Below are positions 28,296 through 38,702 of a stretch of 64,000 bases of DNA, piece after piece. Positions within the stretch are counted from its first letter, which is position 1. Every line of letters begins with the position of its first letter. Source of the stretch: Anaerotruncus sp. (GTDB taxonomy: Bacteria; Bacillota; Clostridia; Oscillospirales; Acutalibacteraceae); NCBI GenBank assembly GCA_022009795.1, contig CP091724.1, positions 434,001 through 498,000 of the forward strand, in the 5' to 3' direction. Both the position numbers and the translations under genes were made by a program. The notes under the pieces are model-generated. The model did no database searches, had not been told where the DNA came from, and saw only the letters and a program-made list of their open reading frames with translations.

Positions 28296-30836
28296 ATGGC
28301 TTCTTCACAAGCCGGACTCAAAGAAAAAATCGGTTCTGTAGTCGATAATCTTAAGTATTATTGGAAAGAACCGCCTAAGGGCAGATTTATGTCCTTTAAG
28401 GAGATTGCATCCTATGCCTTCGGCGGCATCGGTGCGTACTTAATCGTAAGCATGAGCTGGATTTGCATGCTTGCAACAACAAATGTATTTATCACGGGCA
28501 CTATCGGTATCACACCAACGGATATGTATATCCTGTATGTTATTGCCATTATCGCCGGTATTCCGCTTACCGGTCTTCGTGCGTCAATAGTTGATAACAC
28601 GCGTGGTAAAGCGGGTAAGTACAGACCTTATATTTTGCTTATGGGTATTCCGTCGGCTTTGATTTTCATTGCTATGGTTTGGTTCCCGTACGATAAGCTT
28701 AAATATTTGGTTGGCGACGGTGTTGTTTTCGGTGAAAAAACCGCCGATTATCTTGCAAAATGCATCATTTTGCTTATTTTCAACATCATTCTTCAGTTTG
28801 TTTATAACTTCTTCTACGATGCTTATGAAAACCTGATTCACGTTCTTTCACCAAACTCTCAGGAAAGAGCGGATGTTGCTTCCATTAAAAGTATCGTATA
28901 TTCACTCGGACCCTCGGTTGTAAACCTTATTATGCCGCTTGTTGCGGAAAATGTTTTCCACACAAATCAAACGGATATCCGCGTTTACAGACTCGTGTTC
29001 CCGATTTTGGGCGTGCTCGGTTCCGCACTGCTTGTAATTGTTTATGCAAATACGCAGGAAAAAATAATTCAGGCAAAAACCCATGTTATTCAGGTTAAAT
29101 TTACGGACGCTTTTAAGGCTGTTGCAAAGAATAAGTATTTCTGGATTATTTCTCTTGCAGGCTGGATCGGCTTCCTTGAAACCGCTTACACCAATATCCT
29201 TGCATGGCTCTATAACTACGGCGGCGCATGCTCGGGTAATATGTACAGCCTTATAGTAACTCTTAACGGTAACTCCGCTCTTTGGGGTATGATCATGGCA
29301 CCGTTCTTCATTCGTAAGTTCGGTAAAAAGAATGTTCAAATCGTTACAAACCTTTTGAATATCATTTTCATTCTTGCAATGATTATTTTTACGGGCAAAA
29401 TCACACCCGCCACGATTTGGATGGTTCTTATTTGCTTGTATTGCAACGGTATCGTAGGCGCGTTTGCGCATATCCTCAACCCCTCCATTCAGGCGGATAT
29501 CCGCGATTATCAGCAGTATAAAACAGGTGAAAGAATTGACGGTATGTTTGCCGCGGTTGCAACAATCGGCTCCGTTATAACTCTCATTACCTCCGGCGTT
29601 ATTCCTACACTTCAGGAAAGACTCGGAATGAATGTTGAAAACGCAAGAAGAGTTGTAAATGATGCTAATCTTATGTCCCGTATCCTTCCCGGTGCAAACG
29701 AAACCATCGGTCAAATGCTTGCAAAGCAGGCTGCAAACGGCCAGGATATTTTTAATGCGTCTAACGCACTTTATGATGTAAACGGCGTTCTCATTCCGCT
29801 TCTTCGTGTGCTCATTCTTGTTGCCGCCGGCGGTGCCGTTCTTAATGTTATTCCGTTTTTCTTCTATGATTTCACAGAGCGTAAGCAAAAAGCCGTTATC
29901 CGCGTTCTTAAAGTTCGTGCTCTGTTTGAGGATTATGCAAACAAGGCTCTTTCGGACAGAGAGCTTGTTGAGGCAATCGACCTTGTAAACGATGCCCGCG
30001 AAATGGCTCAGAAAGAGCCTAAGGCCGTTTCCAAGAAAGATTACAAATCACTCAGCGGTAAGGCTAAAAAAGAGGCGAAAAAGGCTTATAACGAAGCTTT
30101 GGCTTACAATGAAGAAATTGAGATTTCTCAGTTTGTTTGCGCCGAACTTGATAAATTCAATTCCGATAATGTTAAGCGCCAGGTTGCTCTTTATCAGGCT
30201 GTTTACGATGCGGGTCTTGACGGTATCGTAAATATGGATGTTAATGCGGTTAAGCGTGAGCTTGCAGCCGCTAAGGCTCTTCCCAAGAACACCGAGCAGG
30301 AAAAAGAAATGCGCAAGATCGAAATCGAGCTTGCCAAGAAAAAGCTTTCTTCTCATAAAAATTATGTTAAGCACTTCGGGCAGGTTAAAGAGTTTGCAGA
30401 GCCGGATATGGCTGTTCTTGACGATTACTTTGCAATCGAAGATAAGTGCGACGACAGAATTACAGAGCTTACCAAGGAAATCAATGAGGCTAAAAAGGCC
30501 GGCGATGCAGGCGAGGTTTCAAAGCTTAAGGCAGAGCTTAAAAAGGTTGCCGCAGACCGCAAGGCCGCACGCAAAAGTTCTAAGGAAGAAATGGATAAGC
30601 ATGCAATGTTTAACCGCGCTGCAGACGCTTATATCACTTCACGCAAGCTTCTTGTTCAGCAGGAGAATTTCTCTCACCTTGATGAAATTGCAGCTCAGTA
30701 TGAGGATGCCAAAGTTCGTGCCGAAGAGGATGAACGCATTAAGCATGAAGAGGAAGAAGCAAAGCGCAAAGAGCTTGAAGCGGAACTTGCCGCTCGCAAG
30801 GCTGCCAAAAAAGCAAAGAAAAACTCAAAAAAATAA
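28296..30836 (+). CDS. GPH-type sugar:cation symporter with long charged C-terminal extension (paralogue 1)
   Basis: An intact 846-residue membrane protein. Residues about 1-520 form a 12-helix MFS fold of the glycoside-pentoside-hexuronide (GPH) symporter family; VDNTRGKAGKYRPYI (about residues 105-119), ERADVASIKSIVYSLGP and DYQQYKTGERIDGMF (near residue 405) are family hallmarks. After the last helix (FFFYDFTERKQKAVIRVLKVR) an unusual cytoplasmic tail of about 320 residues follows, rich in Lys, Glu and Ala and predicted to be coiled coil, ending AKKAKKNSKK. It is not a PTS IIA domain like that of LacS. ATG 28296 follows AAGGGGTGG. A paralogue with the same tail follows. Substrate unknown; a glycoside is likely. 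Confidence 0.85.
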   Translation: MASSQAGLKEKIGSVVDNLKYYWKEPPKGRFMSFKEIASYAFGGIGAYLIVSMSWICMLATTNVFITGTIGITPTDMYILYVIAIIAGIPLTGLRASIVDNTRGKAGKYRPYILLMGIPSALIFIAMVWFPYDKLKYLVGDGVVFGEKTADYLAKCIILLIFNIILQFVYNFFYDAYENLIHVLSPNSQERADVASIKSIVYSLGPSVVNLIMPLVAENVFHTNQTDIRVYRLVFPILGVLGSALLVIVYANTQEKIIQAKTHVIQVKFTDAFKAVAKNKYFWIISLAGWIGFLETAYTNILAWLYNYGGACSGNMYSLIVTLNGNSALWGMIMAPFFIRKFGKKNVQIVTNLLNIIFILAMIIFTGKITPATIWMVLICLYCNGIVGAFAHILNPSIQADIRDYQQYKTGERIDGMFAAVATIGSVITLITSGVIPTLQERLGMNVENARRVVNDANLMSRILPGANETIGQMLAKQAANGQDIFNASNALYDVNGVLIPLLRVLILVAAGGAVLNVIPFFFYDFTERKQKAVIRVLKVRALFEDYANKALSDRELVEAIDLVNDAREMAQKEPKAVSKKDYKSLSGKAKKEAKKAYNEALAYNEEIEISQFVCAELDKFNSDNVKRQVALYQAVYDAGLDGIVNMDVNAVKRELAAAKALPKNTEQEKEMRKIEIELAKKKLSSHKNYVKHFGQVKEFAEPDMAVLDDYFAIEDKCDDRITELTKEINEAKKAGDAGEVSKLKAELKKVAADRKAARKSSKEEMDKHAMFNRAADAYITSRKLLVQQENFSHLDEIAAQYEDAKVRAEEDERIKHEEEEAKRKELEAELAARKAAKKAKKNSKK

Positions 30837-31338
30837 TATTCCGATATTTTGCCGAGGGCTTCTGCCCTCGGTCAGCGTGTAGAAAAAAAGTCAAATTATA
30901 AATTTCTACACGCTGGTAGATTTCGAGAAAGTGAGATAAATTTTTGTATTTTTGCGAGTGGGAGCTGTACGATGGTACTGCCCCCGAGCAAAAGACAAAA
31001 AGCGCCAAAAACGGCTTGGACTCGATGTCCAAGCCGTTTTTTCACAATCCCTCCGAGTGCAACAAGTTGCACCCACCTCCCTTTGCAAGGGAGGCAAAAA
31101 GGTTAATTTATTTTTATTCGGCGCGCTTTATCCACTTTATCGACAGTCTAGCCGAGGGCTTCTGCCCTCGGTTTTTTATTTATGCAATGCTTTATGAATA
31201 AGGCTTACACAAATAAATCACTGTATAAATATTGACGTTATTAGTGCAAAATCATCATAAATATATTGCTTAATCGTAAAAAAATGTGTTAAATTTAAAT
31301 AAATGTGCTAAAGCAATAAATTGTTTAGGGGTGATAAA
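30837..31338. repeat. Intergenic block of stacked palindromes between the two symporter genes
   Basis: This gene-free 502-base space holds at least six inverted repeats: CCGAGGGC/GCCCTCGG at 30852-30871; a 13-bp perfect repeat CAGCGTGTAGAAA / TTTCTACACGCTG at 30873-30915; a terminator with stem AACGGCTTGGAC at 31007-31042; GTGCAACAAGTTGCAC at 31057-31072; CCTCCCTT/AAGGGAGG at 31076-31094; and an identical second copy of the first hairpin at 31151-31171, followed by six T. The CCTCCCTTTGCAAGGGAGG element resembles short palindromic repeats common between genes in gut Oscillospiraceae. Some are terminators; the block may be a small non-coding mobile repeat. Confidence 0.6.
31278..31292 (+). promoter_or_regulatory. 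15-bp motif shared by both GPH transporter leaders (copy 2)
   Basis: AAAAAAATGTGTTAA, identical to 28226-28240 and 47 bases before the second symporter start. A further partial copy AAATGTGCTAA lies at about 31301-31311. Confidence 0.5.
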
Positions 31339-33782
31339 ATGGCTTCTGAAAATTCGGGAGTTAAGCAAAAGATCGGGTCGCTGATTGATAATGTCAGATA
31401 TTATTGGAACGATCCGCCTAAAGGAAAATATATGAATTTTAAGGAAATAGCTGCTTATGCCGTTGGCGGTATCGGCTCCTATTTCATAATTTCAATGGGT
31501 ATGGCGCTTCTTGTAAGCACCACCAATATGATTGTAGGCGGCGCAATAGGTATTGCTCCGATGGATATGTATGTGCTTTATCTTATTTCAACTCTTGCCA
31601 ATATTCCTTTAACGGCAATTCGTGCCAATAAGGTTGATAACACAAGAGGTAAGGGCGGTAAATACAGGCCTTATCTTATTTCAATGGGTATACCGTCTGC
31701 AATTATCTCAATCGTTTATGTTTGGTTTCCGTATAATGCACTTTACAGTATTTTCACTCAGCCTATGCTCGGAAAAAGACGGCGGCTATATTGCTAAATG
31801 CGTTGTTGTTCTTCTTCTCAACTTAGGCTTGCAGTATTATTTTAATTTCTTTAATGATGCTTACACAAACCTCATTCATGTTCTTTCTCCGAACACTCAG
31901 GAAAGAACGGATGTTCTTGCCATTAAATCCGTTGTTTATTCGCTTGCACCGTCTATTATGAACATTGTGCTTCCGATTATTGCACAGGTTGCGGCAAATA
32001 ATAATCTTTATGATATTAAGGTTTACAGAATTTCTTATCCGATATTCGCAATTATCGGTATGTTGCTAACCGTCGTTGTTTATGCAAACACAAAGGAAAA
32101 AATCGTTCAGGCAAAAACGCACACAATTCAAATCAGCTTTATTGATTCATTTAAAGCCGTTGCAAAGAATAAATATTTTTTTGGATTATTGCTCTTGCAG
32201 GCTGGATCGGTTTCCTTGAATCGGCATACGGCAATATACTTACCTGGTCGTTTAACTACGGCCACACCTGCAACGGTGCCCAGTTTGCCGTTATTCAAAC
32301 TCTCATCGGCAACGCTTCGCTTTGGGGCATGCTTCTTGCTCCCGTTTGTATTCGTAAATGGGGCAAAAAGAATGTGCTCGTTGCCGTTAACCTCGGAAAC
32401 GTTGTTTGCATTCTTGCAATGATAATTGATATGCGCAATATTTGGTGGCTCTTTATCTGCGTTTATTTCAACTGGCTTGTGGGAGCTTTTGAGCAAATCA
32501 CAACTCCTGCAATTCAGGCTGATATTCGAGATTATCAGCAGTATCGCACCGGTGAGCGTATTGACGGTATGTTCGCAACTGTGCTCACTATCGGTAATCT
32601 TGTAACGCTTCTTACTTCTTCCGTTCTTCCCATGGTTTATGAAAAGTACGGCGTTTATGAGGGCAACGGCTATGCTTCGTCATTTGATATTCTTGATGTA
32701 AACACCGGCGATCCGAATCTTCTTTATAAGCTTATGACCGTGCTTATCATAATGGCTGCGGCCGGCGCATTTTTAAACACTGTTCCTTATTTCTTTTACG
32801 ATTTCAACGAGAAAAAGCAAAAGTCGGTAATCAGAGTTCTTAAAATTCGTTCGCTTTTTGAGGATTACGGAAATAACGCTCTTGATAATCATAAAATCGT
32901 TGAGGCAATTGATCTTGTTGAAAAAAATCACGCAAGATGGCTGCCGAAACTCCAAAAAAACAGTAACTAAAGAAATGTATAAAAACATTTCTGATAAAAA
33001 GCAGCGTAAGGCCGCAAAGAAGGAATATAAAGAGGCTCTTAATTTCAATGAAGAAATTGAAATCTCTAAATTTGTTTGTGCCGAGCTTGATAAGTTTAAA
33101 TCGGAAAACTATATTTATCAGGTTAAGGTTTATTCTGAAATTCTTGAAAACGACCTTGCAGGCATTGTTAATGCAAATGAGGCGGATTTAAGGCGTGAAA
33201 TTGCTCGGGCTAAAGCAATGCCGAAAAACACTCAGGATGAAAAAGAGCATCGCTCATTCTGCATTGAGCTTGCAAAGAAAAAGCTCTCAGCTAAAAAAGC
33301 CTTTGATAAGAATTATCATTCTCTTGATGAATTTGTTGAGCCGGATATGGCAGAGCTTACCGCAATCTTTGATCAGGAAGATGAACTTGATGCCCAAATT
33401 TTTGAGCTGAACACAAAGAAAACGCAGCTTAGAAAAGAGGGCGATAATGAGAACGGAGCAAAAATTAACAGCCTTCTTAAAAATATTACTGCCAAAAGAA
33501 GAAAACTTCAAAAGGCAGAAAAGGCAAAGATGGATGAATTTGCGAAATTCAACCGCGCTGCCAAGCCTTACATAGATGCAAGAAAGCTTCTTCTTCAGCA
33601 GGAAAACTACAGCCATTTTGAAGAGATTGCAGCTCTTTATGACGAAGCAAAGGGAAAAAAAGCCGATGCAGAGGATAAGGAAAAAGCAAATCATAGCGGA
33701 TCTTAAGCGCCGTGAGCAGCAGGAAGAGCTTGAGGCAAGAAAGGCCGCCAAAGCTGCCCGTAGGGCAAATAAGAAAAAGTAA
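31339..33782 (+). CDS. GPH-type sugar:cation symporter with long charged C-terminal extension (paralogue 2, frameshifts)
   Basis: Paralogue of the preceding symporter, about 813 residues when read through shifts near 31780, 32175, 32925, 32960 and 33690. It shares the opening (KQKIGSLIDNVRYYW, PPKGKYMNFKEIAAYA), the GPH motifs VDNTRGKGGKYRPYL and DYQQYRTGERIDGMF, and a C-terminal tail starting after FFYDFNEKKQKSVIRVLKIR. The tail (about residues 490-813) is again Lys/Glu-rich and coiled-coil-like, with matching blocks FVCAELDKF, MPKNTQDEKE, EPDMAELTAIFDQEDELD and KLLLQQENYSHFEEIA. Conservation of the tail in both copies argues that it is functional. ATG 31339 follows AGGGGTGATA. Confidence 0.83.
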
Positions 33783-33857
33783 ATCTGCTTTCTTATGTTC
33801 ATTCTCTTTTATGTATGGGCTTAATCAAAGTTAAGAATATACTTATTTAAACAAAAT

Positions 33858-33899
33858 ACCCCATTTCGGCATATTATGTTATATGACTTGAAATGGGGT
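33858..33899 (+). promoter_or_regulatory. Leader hairpin covering the DUF3343 ribosome binding site
   Basis: ACCCCATTTC (33858-33867) pairs with GAAATGGGGT (33890-33899), with an inner CATAT/ATATG stem. The GGGG of the right arm, eight bases before ATG 33907, is the only Shine-Dalgarno-like sequence, so folding would hide it. No U tract follows, so it is not a normal terminator. Confidence 0.5.
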
Positions 33900-33906
33900 T
33901 ATTTCT

Positions 33907-34122
33907 ATGGCTTATTATATTAAAATAGGATCTGTTACAAATGCACAGCGTGCCCGCACGCTTTTGCGTGCAAATTCGATAAATGCGCAAATCAAGCGGC
34001 TTGAAAATCCTAAGCCCGGCGAGGGCTGCGGATATGTTATTGCAGTTGATGAAAATGTAGATAATGCGGTGCATTTGCTTCAAAAAAACGGTTTGCGTGT
34101 TTTGGGGGCGGATGAGGTTTGA
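33907..34122 (+). CDS. DUF3343 family protein (putative sulfur/selenium carrier-like)
   Basis: A 71-residue intact protein of the DUF3343 family, with the pattern IKIGSVTNAQRARTLLRAN, a central NPKPGEGCGYVIAV containing the conserved Gly-Cys-Gly, and a C-terminal helix. Family members have been suggested to carry activated sulfur or selenium because they are often next to NifS-like enzymes; here the stop overlaps the start of a cysteine desulfurase, which supports a persulfide relay from that enzyme to the GCG cysteine. This role is inferred from context. Confidence 0.8.
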   Translation: MAYYIKIGSVTNAQRARTLLRANSINAQIKRLENPKPGEGCGYVIAVDENVDNAVHLLQKNGLRVLGADEV

Positions 34123-35254
34123 TTTATTTCGATAACGGCGCTACCTCTTATCCAAAGCCGAAAAGCGTTCTTAATGCATATGCTGCCGCAATGCGCCTTT
34201 ATAGCTTTAATTCGGGCAGGGGGGCTATAAGCAGTCTGTTACAGCGGCGGAAAAAATATATGAAACCCGTGAAAAAATCGCCGCTATGGTAGGTGCGCAG
34301 CCTCAAAATGTTGCCTTCACGAAAAACTGCACCGAGGCTTTGAATATGGCAATTTGCGGCAGTATAACACCCGGCAGCCATGTTATAATATCGTCGCTTG
34401 AGCATAATTCGGTTTGGCGCGTTGTTTCTAATCTTCAGAAAGAGGGAAAAATCACTTTTGATATTGCCAATTTTGATTTTGATTTCGATAAGTGCGCCGG
34501 CAATTTTGAGCGGCTTATAAAGCCCGAAACAAGGCTGATTGTTTGTATGAGCGCTTCCAATGTGTTCGGCGTTGTTTTTCCGATTGAAAAAATCGGAAAA
34601 ATCGCAAAAAAACATGGCATTCGCTTTGTTGTCGATGCGGCTCAGTCCGCAGGCGTGCTGCCGATAAATATAAAAAAAGACAATGTGGATATTATATGCG
34701 CTCCCGGCCATAAGTGCCTTTGCGGCCCGATGGGCACGGGATTTATCGCATTGGGCGATAATGTTGAATTGAAGCCTATTCTTGTCGGCGGAACAGGCTC
34801 CGATTCTCTTAATTCGGCACAGCCTGATTTTATGCCCGACAGGCTCGAAGCCGGCACACTCAATAATCCGGGAATCATTGCACTCGGCTCCGGAATCGAT
34901 TATATAAACAAGCGCAAAATGAGCAATATTTATTCTTATGAGCTGTTTCTTGCACAAAAAGCTTTATGACGGCCTTTCGTCAATCCCGTCTGCGGTGCTT
35001 TATTGCCCGAGACCGTCAGAAAAATCATAATGTGCCTTTTGCTTTCGTTTAATATTAAAAAAATATAAAAAGCGAAAAAACGGCAGCGTTTCTTGCGGAA
35101 AAACGATATTGCCGTCAGGGCGGGATACCATTGCTCGCCGCTTGCACACGGATTTTTCGGCACATTAGGCAGCGGAACGGTTAGGCTGTGCCCGTCTGCC
35201 TTTAACACTTTAAATGAATGTGAAATTTTTTTGAATACTGTAAAAAAACTATAA
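34119..35254 (+). CDS. Cysteine desulfurase, NifS/Csd-like (frameshifts)
   Basis: PLP enzyme of about 378 residues removing sulfur from cysteine. MIYFDNGATSYPKPKSV opens the family; EHNSVWRVV, VDAAQSAGVLPI with the PLP-binding aspartate, and the PLP lysine in APGHKCLCGPMGTG are present; the catalytic cysteine is in RAGYHCSPLAHGF and the end is GTVRLCPSAFNTLNECE-like. Start is TTG 34119 after GATGAGG, overlapping the DUF3343 stop. Breaks lie at the G6 run near 34220, near 34950, 35010-35030 and around 35060-35110. It probably transfers sulfur to the DUF3343 partner. Confidence 0.88.
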
Positions 35255-35327
35255 TTTTTCGCTTTATTATTCTTTTTTTATTATGCTAAAATAAATATAT
35301 AAATTATATGAACGGATGTTTTTTTAA

Positions 35328-36251
35328 ATGTGGAATAATATATCTGGTTTTTAATAAGGTTCTCAGTGTTTTTCTCCACCTTCAGATTTGTCGATTTTTC
35401 TTGATATAGTTGTGGTTGCCGTTATAATTTATCTCTGTGTGCGAATCATCAGAGAAACAAGGGCAATGCAGCTTGTAAAGGGTATTGTTTTTTTATTGCG
35501 CTTGTTTATTTCGTGGTTAATTTGCTTAATATGGAAGCGTCAACGGCAATATTTAAAAACGATATTTAATAATATAATTTTAATTGTCGTTATACTGTTT
35601 GCCCCCGAAATAAGAAATATTCTTGAGCAAATCGGTAAGGGCACGGCGCGAAAAAACTTCAAAACAATTGTGCACCCCGGTGTTGCGGTTGAGCTTGCCG
35701 GTATTCAGGATTGTATTGAATCAACCATTCAAGCCTGCTCCGATTTAAGCGACACTCGCACGGGCGCATTGATTGTGTTTGAAAACGAAACCTTGCTCGG
35801 CAATGTTATAGACAGCGGCACGCTTTTAAATGCAAAGCCGTCTAAAGCACTCATAAAAAATGTTTTTTATCCCAAAACTCCGCTGCATGACGGTGCAATG
35901 GTTGTCAGAAACGGTAAAATCCTTGCAGCAGGTTGTATTTTGCCGCTCACAAAAAAGCAGCTCAATACTCGCTTTGGCACACGACATCGCGCCGCAGTCG
36001 GCTTAACGGAGGAAAGCGATGCGATAGTAGTTGTTGTTTCCGAAGAAACCGGCTCAATCTCCGTTGCAAGAAACGGTGTGCTCACAAGCGATATTTCAGA
36101 CGGCGAATTGAGGGATATTTTGATGAGCACATTTATTCCGAGCGGCTCATCCTCCGATGATAAAATCATCACACGCCTTGTAAGGAGGATGAAAAAAATA
36201 ATGGCAGAAAATAAAAAAAGAAAGTTTTTCGCTCAGAAAACTCATATATAA
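35328..36251 (+). CDS. cdaA: Diadenylate cyclase CdaA (frameshifts)
   Basis: Membrane enzyme making the second messenger c-di-AMP from two ATP, needed for cell wall and osmotic balance. Three N-terminal helices (IVVVAVIIYLCVRII, FIALVYFVVNLL after two compensating shifts near 35498 and 35553, and IILIVVILFAPEI) precede the DAC domain with the catalytic PLHDGAMVV and GTRHRAAVGLTEESDA motifs. Further breaks near 35349 and 35398 affect the first 20 residues. The frame as written ends at 36251, but shortening the A7 run at 36192 gives the stop TAA at about 36199, just before the cdaR ATG, which is more likely. Confidence 0.92.
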
Positions 36252-37467
36252 CGATAAATATTTAATAATTATTTCAATATTTGCAGCTGTTTGCGTTTGG
36301 GTTGCAACATCTATCAATCTCAGCCCGGAAACGACTAAAAAGATAACGGTCCCCGTGTCAATTGATTTCAGCGGCACCTTGGCAGAGCAGCTCGGAATTG
36401 AATATTTCGGCTCTCGCGATATTTCGGTTGAGGTAACCGTTTCCTGCAAAAAATATATTGCCAAGGATATTAAAGCAGACGATATAACAGCTTCTTTGCA
36501 AACAAGCACCGTAACATCTGCAGGCTATCATTCAGTGCCGATTCTTGTCAGTGCGGCAGACGGAGCGGAGTTTACGATTGATAAGTTTTATCCCACTTCG
36601 GCGCAGGGCTACTATGATGTTGTGCAAGAAGCAAGCTTCCCGTTGGAGCTTAATTTCACAAACACGGATTTTGCCGCAAGCGGTTATGTTGCAGGCACAA
36701 CCACTCTAAGCGAGGATGATGCGGTTGTTAAAGGCCCAAAGGCCTATGTTGCTCAAATATCAAAAGTTGTTGCCGATATCAGACTTGACAGTGATTTAAC
36801 TCAATCTCAAATTGTTGATTTAAATCCTGTTGCCGTTGATGCGTCCGGTAAAACGGTTGATTATATTTCGCTGAAAAATAAGATAACCGCCAATGTGCCG
36901 ATTCTTAAAGTGGAAACGCTCAGCCCACAGGTTAATCTTGTAAATGCTCCCGTAAATGCGCAGAATTTGTTTACGATAACATATTCAACAAGCAGCGTTG
37001 AGGCGGGTGTTCTTGAATCTGCAGGTATAAATGCGCTCAATCTCGGCGATATTGATTTTTTTCACAAAAATGAACTCAAACAATAATGAGTTCACCTTTG
37101 ATATAACCAATTTAAACGGCATTATGGTGCTTGACGGCACTTCTAAAAATAACTGTTAAGGTTAATGCGGCATCCGATCTTGAAACAAGAGATATGATAG
37201 TTTCCGAAGGGGATGTAACAGTCAGCACTCCGGAAGGCTTTAAGGCTCGCCCCGTGTCCGTTGCTCCGAAAAAAATAACGGTTGTGGGCACAAAAAGAGG
37301 CACTTGATTCTATCACCGCTGCAAACATAGTTATGTCTTGTGATTTGAAATCCGAAAATCTAAAGGTCGGCACCGCGTCTTATAGTCTTTCTGTTTCCGT
37401 AAAAGATGCACCCAATGTTTGGATTTACGGAGATTATAATGTTAATGTAAATATAACAAAAGCCTAA
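36201..37467 (+). CDS. cdaR: CdaR / YbbR-domain regulator (frameshifts)
   Basis: Membrane-anchored partner that controls CdaA activity. The N-terminus reads MAENKKESFSLRKLIYND after correcting the A7 run at 36213, then one membrane helix YLIIISIFAAVCVWVAT (about residues 19-36), then an extracellular part of about 380 residues with at least three to four YbbR repeats (VPVSIDFSGTL, FPLELNFTN, ITVKVNAASD, LSVSVKDAPN). Breaks occur near 37062, 37145 and 37295. AAGGAGG at 36182-36188 serves its start. The cdaA-cdaR pair is conserved; glmM, the usual third gene, is not next to it. Confidence 0.9.
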
Positions 37468-37480
37468 GTGCATAAGTAAA

Positions 37481-37513
37481 GCCACTCAATAAGCTTATTG
37501 AGTGGCTTTTTTG
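37481..37513. terminator. Bidirectional terminator between cdaR and rodA
   Basis: A perfect 26-base palindrome, GCCACTCAATAAG/CTTATTGAGTGGC (37481-37506), with T runs on both strands. It serves cdaR and the convergent SEDS gene. Confidence 0.93.
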
Positions 37514-37533
37514 CGCTTATATATTTTGATTTA

Positions 37534-38702
37534 TTATTCTGTGTAAAACAATGCATCCTTTTGGTTTTTACTGTATCTGTAAACCGAAAGCACTATTCCC
37601 AGCGCTAAGTATATGCTAAGGCTTGATGAACCGCCTGAGGAAAACAGGGGAAGCGTTATGCCGATACAGGGAAGCAGTGAAAGCTCCATTCCCACATTAA
37701 CAAGCAGCTGAGCAAAAAAAGCATAATTGAAACGCCCATGCACATTAAATAGCCAACATTGTCTCTGGCCTTTAATCCAACCGTAATAACCCTTAAAATA
37801 AGTATCGTCAAAAGCAGTATAACCGCCATAGCACCCACAAATCCGAATTCCTCGCCCGCAACGGTAAGTATCATATCGCTTTGATTAACGGGCACTGCGC
37901 CGCTTTGTGTCATCTTGCCGTGCAAAAAGCCCTGACCAAATAATCCGCCGCTGCCGATTGCGATTTTGCCGTTTGTTTGCTGATACATAACATCCTCGTA
38001 TTTATCGGGGTAAAACAGAGCAACGATTCTTTGCCTTTGTATTCCGCTGATTATATTCAGCTTCCACGCCGCCATAAATGCCACGATTATTCCGCAAAAA
38101 GCCGGCAATGAAATAGCCGATGTTTATTTTTTTGCCATAAACAGCATTCCTATAAACATTATCATAAAGATAAGCGCAGAGCCTGCGTCGCCGGTTAAGA
38201 TGCAAAGCCCAATCGGAATAAGGCCGTGCACAACAAGCGGCAATATAACCTTGATTTTTGTTAATTTTTGTCTTTAACAAGATCAAGGTGGTAAGAAAAG
38301 GAAATTATGAAGCCAACCTTCATAAGCTCTGATGTTTGAATTGTGAAAGAGCCTATTTTGATCCAGCTTTTTGCAGTATCTCTGTCTGACGGGGCAACGC
38401 CTATAAAAAAGGTGAGTATCATCAAAAGCACGCAACCCACGGCTATAACAGGCCAAAGCTTGCTTATAACTTCATAATTTATTCGCGAAAGAATTATTGC
38501 CGCCGCGATGCCGCCGGCAACGGTTATAAACATTGCAAGCAAAGAGGATGATATTTTTTTGCCGTTAAGCGAGGAATATGTGGCACTGTAAACAAGCATA
38601 AGCCCATATGCCGATGCAATAACGGCGGGTATTATTGTTGCATAATCAAGGCCGGAGAAAAAAATCAAAAAAATGCTTGTTCTTTTTCTTCAGCTCTGCC
38701 AA
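37534..38702 (-). CDS. rodA: SEDS family peptidoglycan polymerase, RodA-like (frameshifts)
   Basis: Ten-helix membrane protein of about 390 residues that polymerises lipid II, acting in cell elongation (RodA) or division (FtsW). Landmarks: LDYATIIPAVIASAYGLMLVYSA at the start, TAKSWIKIGSFTIQTSELMKV, the loop with GGLFGQGFLHGKMTQSGAVPVNQSDMI and AGEEFGFVG, and the end CIGITLPLFSSGGSSSL. The opening KKNKHFFDFF without an extra N-terminal domain favours RodA. TTG 38702 lies eight bases after GGAGG. Breaks lie near 38665, 38275, 38110-38180 and 37715. Quoted stretches are landmarks, not contiguous. Confidence 0.85.

Noticed and set aside
28902..29888. A 328-codon open frame on the minus strand opposite the first GPH symporter
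   Set aside because: It lies wholly antisense to a well conserved, intact membrane protein, has no ribosome binding site and no recognisable motifs; it is a codon-bias shadow.
33907..35254. A selenium-delivery system from the DUF3343-desulfurase pair
   Set aside because: No selD, selA, selB or SECIS element is visible in the window, so selenium use cannot be supported; sulfur transfer is the simpler reading.
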